Position numbers and translations under genes: made by a program. Positions 62,016 to 64,000 of a DNA stretch of 64,000 nt are shown piece by piece. How positions within the stretch are numbered: position 1 is the first letter of the stretch; each line of letters starts with the position of its first letter. Source of the DNA: Lentzea aerocolonigenes (GTDB taxonomy: Bacteria > Actinomycetota > Actinomycetes > Mycobacteriales > Pseudonocardiaceae); the NCBI RefSeq assembly GCF_000955955.1, contig NZ_JYJG01000003.1, positions 127,039 to 191,038 on the forward strand. The letters run 5' to 3'. Below the pieces are notes generated by a model. It did no database searches, was not told the origin of the DNA, and saw only the letters and a program-made list of their open reading frames with translations.

Positions 62016-63335
62016 ATGGACCGCGTGTGTGTCATCGGGGCAGGCTCTTCCGGCATCGCCGCATGTCAGGTGCTCAGCGCCCGCGGCATCGAGTACGACT
62101 GCTACGAGACCGGGTCCGAGATCGGCGGCAACTGGCGCTACCTCAACGACAACGGCATGTCGTCCGCCTATCGCTCGCTCCACATCAACACCTCGCGGCA
62201 GATGATGGAGTTCAAGTCCTTCCCGATGTCCTCTCGGCTACCGGCCTATCCGTCGCACTTCCAGATCGCGGAGTACTTCGACGACTTCGTGAAGCACCAC
62301 GGATTCCGCGACCGCATCCGGTTCCGGACCGAGGTCGTTTCGGTTTCCGTCGCTTCCGGTGGTTATTCGGTCACCACGCGCGATCGCGATACGGGTGCGG
62401 AGAGTTCTGTTTCTTACGGCTCGGTCATCGTCGCTTCCGGTCACCACTGGTCGCCGCGTCTGCCCGAGCCCGCGTTTCCCGGATCGTTCTCCGGCGAGGA
62501 GACGCACGCGCACTTCTACAAGACGCCGGAGCGTTTCGCGGGGAAGAAGGTGCTGGTTCTCGGTATCGGCAATTCCGCGTGCGACATCGCGGTCGAGTCG
62601 TCCCGAGTCTCCGCCCGCACCTTTCTGGCCATGCGGCGTGGCGCGCACATCATGCCGAAGTACCTGTTCGGGATGCCGACCGATCACCTGACGACCTCGC
62701 CGCTCGCCCGGTTCGCGCCCGCGTGGCTGCAGGCGTTGTCCCTTCGGGCGATGTTGCGGCTGGCCAGGGGCAAGCTCTCGTCCTACGGGCTGCCTGAGCC
62801 GTCGCACGCGATTCTGGCGGCGCACCCGACCGTGTCCGACGATCTGCTGACCCGGCTCGGGCACGGCGACATCACCGTGAAGCCGAACATCGCCCGGCTG
62901 GACGGGACTGGCGTGGTTTTCGCCGACGGCAGCCGGGAGGACGTGGACGTCATCGTCTACTGCACCGGCTACAAGGTCGACTTCCCGTTCCTGGACGCTG
63001 CGGCGTTCCCGGCGGTGTCCTCCGCGGACAACGAGGTGTCGCTCTACCGGCGGGTCGTGGATCCCGCGCATCCCGGGCTGTACTTCCTCGGGTTGATCCA
63101 GCCGCTGGGCGCGATCATGCCGTTGGCGGAGGCCCAGTCCGAGTGGATCGCCGATCTCGTGTCCGGGGTCGCCGCGCTGCCTCCGGTGCCGGAGATGAAG
63201 GCGGAGATCGCCTCGTACCGGGAGTCGCTGCGGAGCCGGTACGTGAAGTCGAAGCGGCACACGCTGGAGGTCGACTTCCTCGGGTACCAGCGGGAGCTGG
63301 CGGCGGAGCGGAAGGCCGGTGCCGCCCGTCGCTAG
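62016..63335 (+). CDS. Flavin-dependent monooxygenase (FMO type)
   Basis: 439 residues from ATG 62016. FAD motif GAGSSGIAAC near residue 9, the FMO-type SLHINTSRQMMEFKSFPMS fingerprint region, NADPH motif LGIGNSACDIAVE at about 185, and a C-terminal YCTGYKVDFPFLD. Oxygenates nucleophilic N, S or ketone groups (N-oxidation, S-oxidation or Baeyer-Villiger type). It stands divergent from the exporter operon, so the two may share a promoter region, but a functional link is inference. Confidence 0.92.
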   Translation: MDRVCVIGAGSSGIAACQVLSARGIEYDCYETGSEIGGNWRYLNDNGMSSAYRSLHINTSRQMMEFKSFPMSSRLPAYPSHFQIAEYFDDFVKHHGFRDRIRFRTEVVSVSVASGGYSVTTRDRDTGAESSVSYGSVIVASGHHWSPRLPEPAFPGSFSGEETHAHFYKTPERFAGKKVLVLGIGNSACDIAVESSRVSARTFLAMRRGAHIMPKYLFGMPTDHLTTSPLARFAPAWLQALSLRAMLRLARGKLSSYGLPEPSHAILAAHPTVSDDLLTRLGHGDITVKPNIARLDGTGVVFADGSREDVDVIVYCTGYKVDFPFLDAAAFPAVSSADNEVSLYRRVVDPAHPGLYFLGLIQPLGAIMPLAEAQSEWIADLVSGVAALPPVPEMKAEIASYRESLRSRYVKSKRHTLEVDFLGYQRELAAERKAGAARR

Positions 63336-63345
63336 GGTCGGGTGA

Positions 63346-63948
63346 GTGCTGATCTGGATCAACGGGCCGTTCGGCGGCGGGAAGACCGCGGCCGCCTTCG
63401 AACTGCAGCGGCGGCTGGCCGGCAGTGTCGTGTCCGATCCCGAACGCCTCGGGTTCGGGCTGCACCGGATGTTGCCGCCTGCTCTGCGCGGTGACTTCCA
63501 GGACCTCCCGGCTTGGCGGCGCGGTGTGCGGGAGATGCTCGACCTGGCTTTGCGCGGACACTCCGGGCCGATCATCGTCCCCATGACGCTGGTCGACTCC
63601 GGCTACTTCGCGGACGTCGTCGGTGGTCTGCGCTCCGGTGGTCACGAGGTGCATCACTTCGCCTTGCTGGCTGAGCCGATCACCGTGCTGAGGCGGCTGC
63701 ACAACCGCGGCTTCTGGCCCGGCTTGAAGCGCGAGCGCTGGGCGGTCGACCGGATCGACGACTGCCTGACCCGGTTGAGCGAACCGGCGTTCGCCACGCA
63801 CGTCGCCACCGATCGCCTGAGCGTTGCGCAGGTGGCCGACACCATCGCCCGATCGGTCGGGCTGCCGCTCACCCCGAACACCGACGGCCCCGTGCTCGCC
63901 CACCTACGTCGGTACGCCACCACACTGCGCCATCTCCGCGCCGACTGA
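63346..63948 (+). CDS. P-loop kinase-like protein (TmrB-like)
   Basis: 200 residues from GTG 63346, 10 bp after the monooxygenase. Walker A GPFGGGKTAAAFEL is at residues 7-20, with a lid region WPGLKRERWAVDRIDDCL. Resembles the TmrB/AAA group that includes tunicamycin-resistance ATPases and small kinases. Probably co-transcribed with the monooxygenase. Substrate unknown. Confidence 0.85.
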   Translation: MLIWINGPFGGGKTAAAFELQRRLAGSVVSDPERLGFGLHRMLPPALRGDFQDLPAWRRGVREMLDLALRGHSGPIIVPMTLVDSGYFADVVGGLRSGGHEVHHFALLAEPITVLRRLHNRGFWPGLKRERWAVDRIDDCLTRLSEPAFATHVATDRLSVAQVADTIARSVGLPLTPNTDGPVLAHLRRYATTLRHLRAD

Positions 63949-63969
63949 CTCCCACGCCTTCCCGCGCCG

Positions 63970-63983
63970 ACTGATATATCGCC
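63970..63983 (+). repeat. Dispersed ATAT motif copy (ACTGATATATCGCC)
   Basis: Exact GATATATC core at 63973-63980, intergenic, at the right end of the window. The same 14 bases appear reverse-complemented at about 34834-34847. Confidence 0.6.
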
Positions 63984-64000
63984 GCCGCCCGCCGCCGCCC

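Overview
The window is G+C-rich DNA with the gene content and start-codon use (many GTG, some TTG) of a filamentous actinobacterium, most likely Pseudonocardiaceae (Lentzea/Saccharothrix/Amycolatopsis-like). Supporting markers are a divergent lexA with two actinobacterial SOS boxes, nrdR-nrdJ (B12-dependent ribonucleotide reductase), an AfsR/SARP regulator, ideR linked to galactose genes, a GNAT-first Pat-type lysine acetyltransferase next to acuC, and many secreted, Tat or lipoprotein products. No tRNA, rRNA, CRISPR array, transposase or prophage was seen. The genus is inference; no 16S is present.

Layout. 0-15 kb: end of hflX, a beta-propeller-like protein without a signal peptide, a cytochrome P450 divergent from a MarR/GbsR-type regulator, lexA with a divergent SOS-controlled small membrane protein, a secreted serine protease and a small secreted protein, a SARP regulator coupled to a secreted protein, then nrdR-nrdJ. 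15-26 kb: metabolic and uncharacterised genes, including a LysR/SDR pair, an ADP-ribosylglycohydrolase, a rifampicin-phosphotransferase/PEP-synthase-like enzyme overlapping a divergent folD, EcsC, DUF4239, a CBS-pair protein and a metallo-beta-lactamase fold protein. 26-37 kb is accessory in character: an ArsR/SRPBCC pair, a Tat-exported lyase-like protein, DUF3500, endonuclease V, lspA, a decaying sugar-utilisation locus (intact GH4 glycosidase, broken DeoR regulator, broken ABC permeases) and a HelD-like RNA-polymerase-recycling ATPase under a symmetric A+T-rich operator. 37-51 kb: cutA, adenosine deaminase, an exported S15 peptidase, an S9 peptidase, ideR-galK-galE, a sulfurtransferase, a DUF3558 lipoprotein, and acuC with pat, a likely acetylation/deacetylation pair. 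51-57 kb holds the most unusual gene: a 1176-residue protein joining a cytoplasmic P-loop (STAND-like) ATPase, one membrane helix and an extracellular type I periplasmic-binding domain. 57-64 kb: two paralogous genes in tandem, rtcB, a drrAB-type ABC exporter, a flavin monooxygenase and a small P-loop kinase-like protein.

Two layers of non-coding structure cut across the genes. One is a family of about 50-bp palindromes: two copies between convergent genes and one degenerate copy in the P450 divergent promoter. The other is a dispersed A+T-rich motif close to ACTGATATATCGSC, with at least five exact GATATATC cores and several near matches, mostly inside genes and concentrated at 0.5-1.7 kb and 26-37 kb. 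Neither is explained by the annotated genes.
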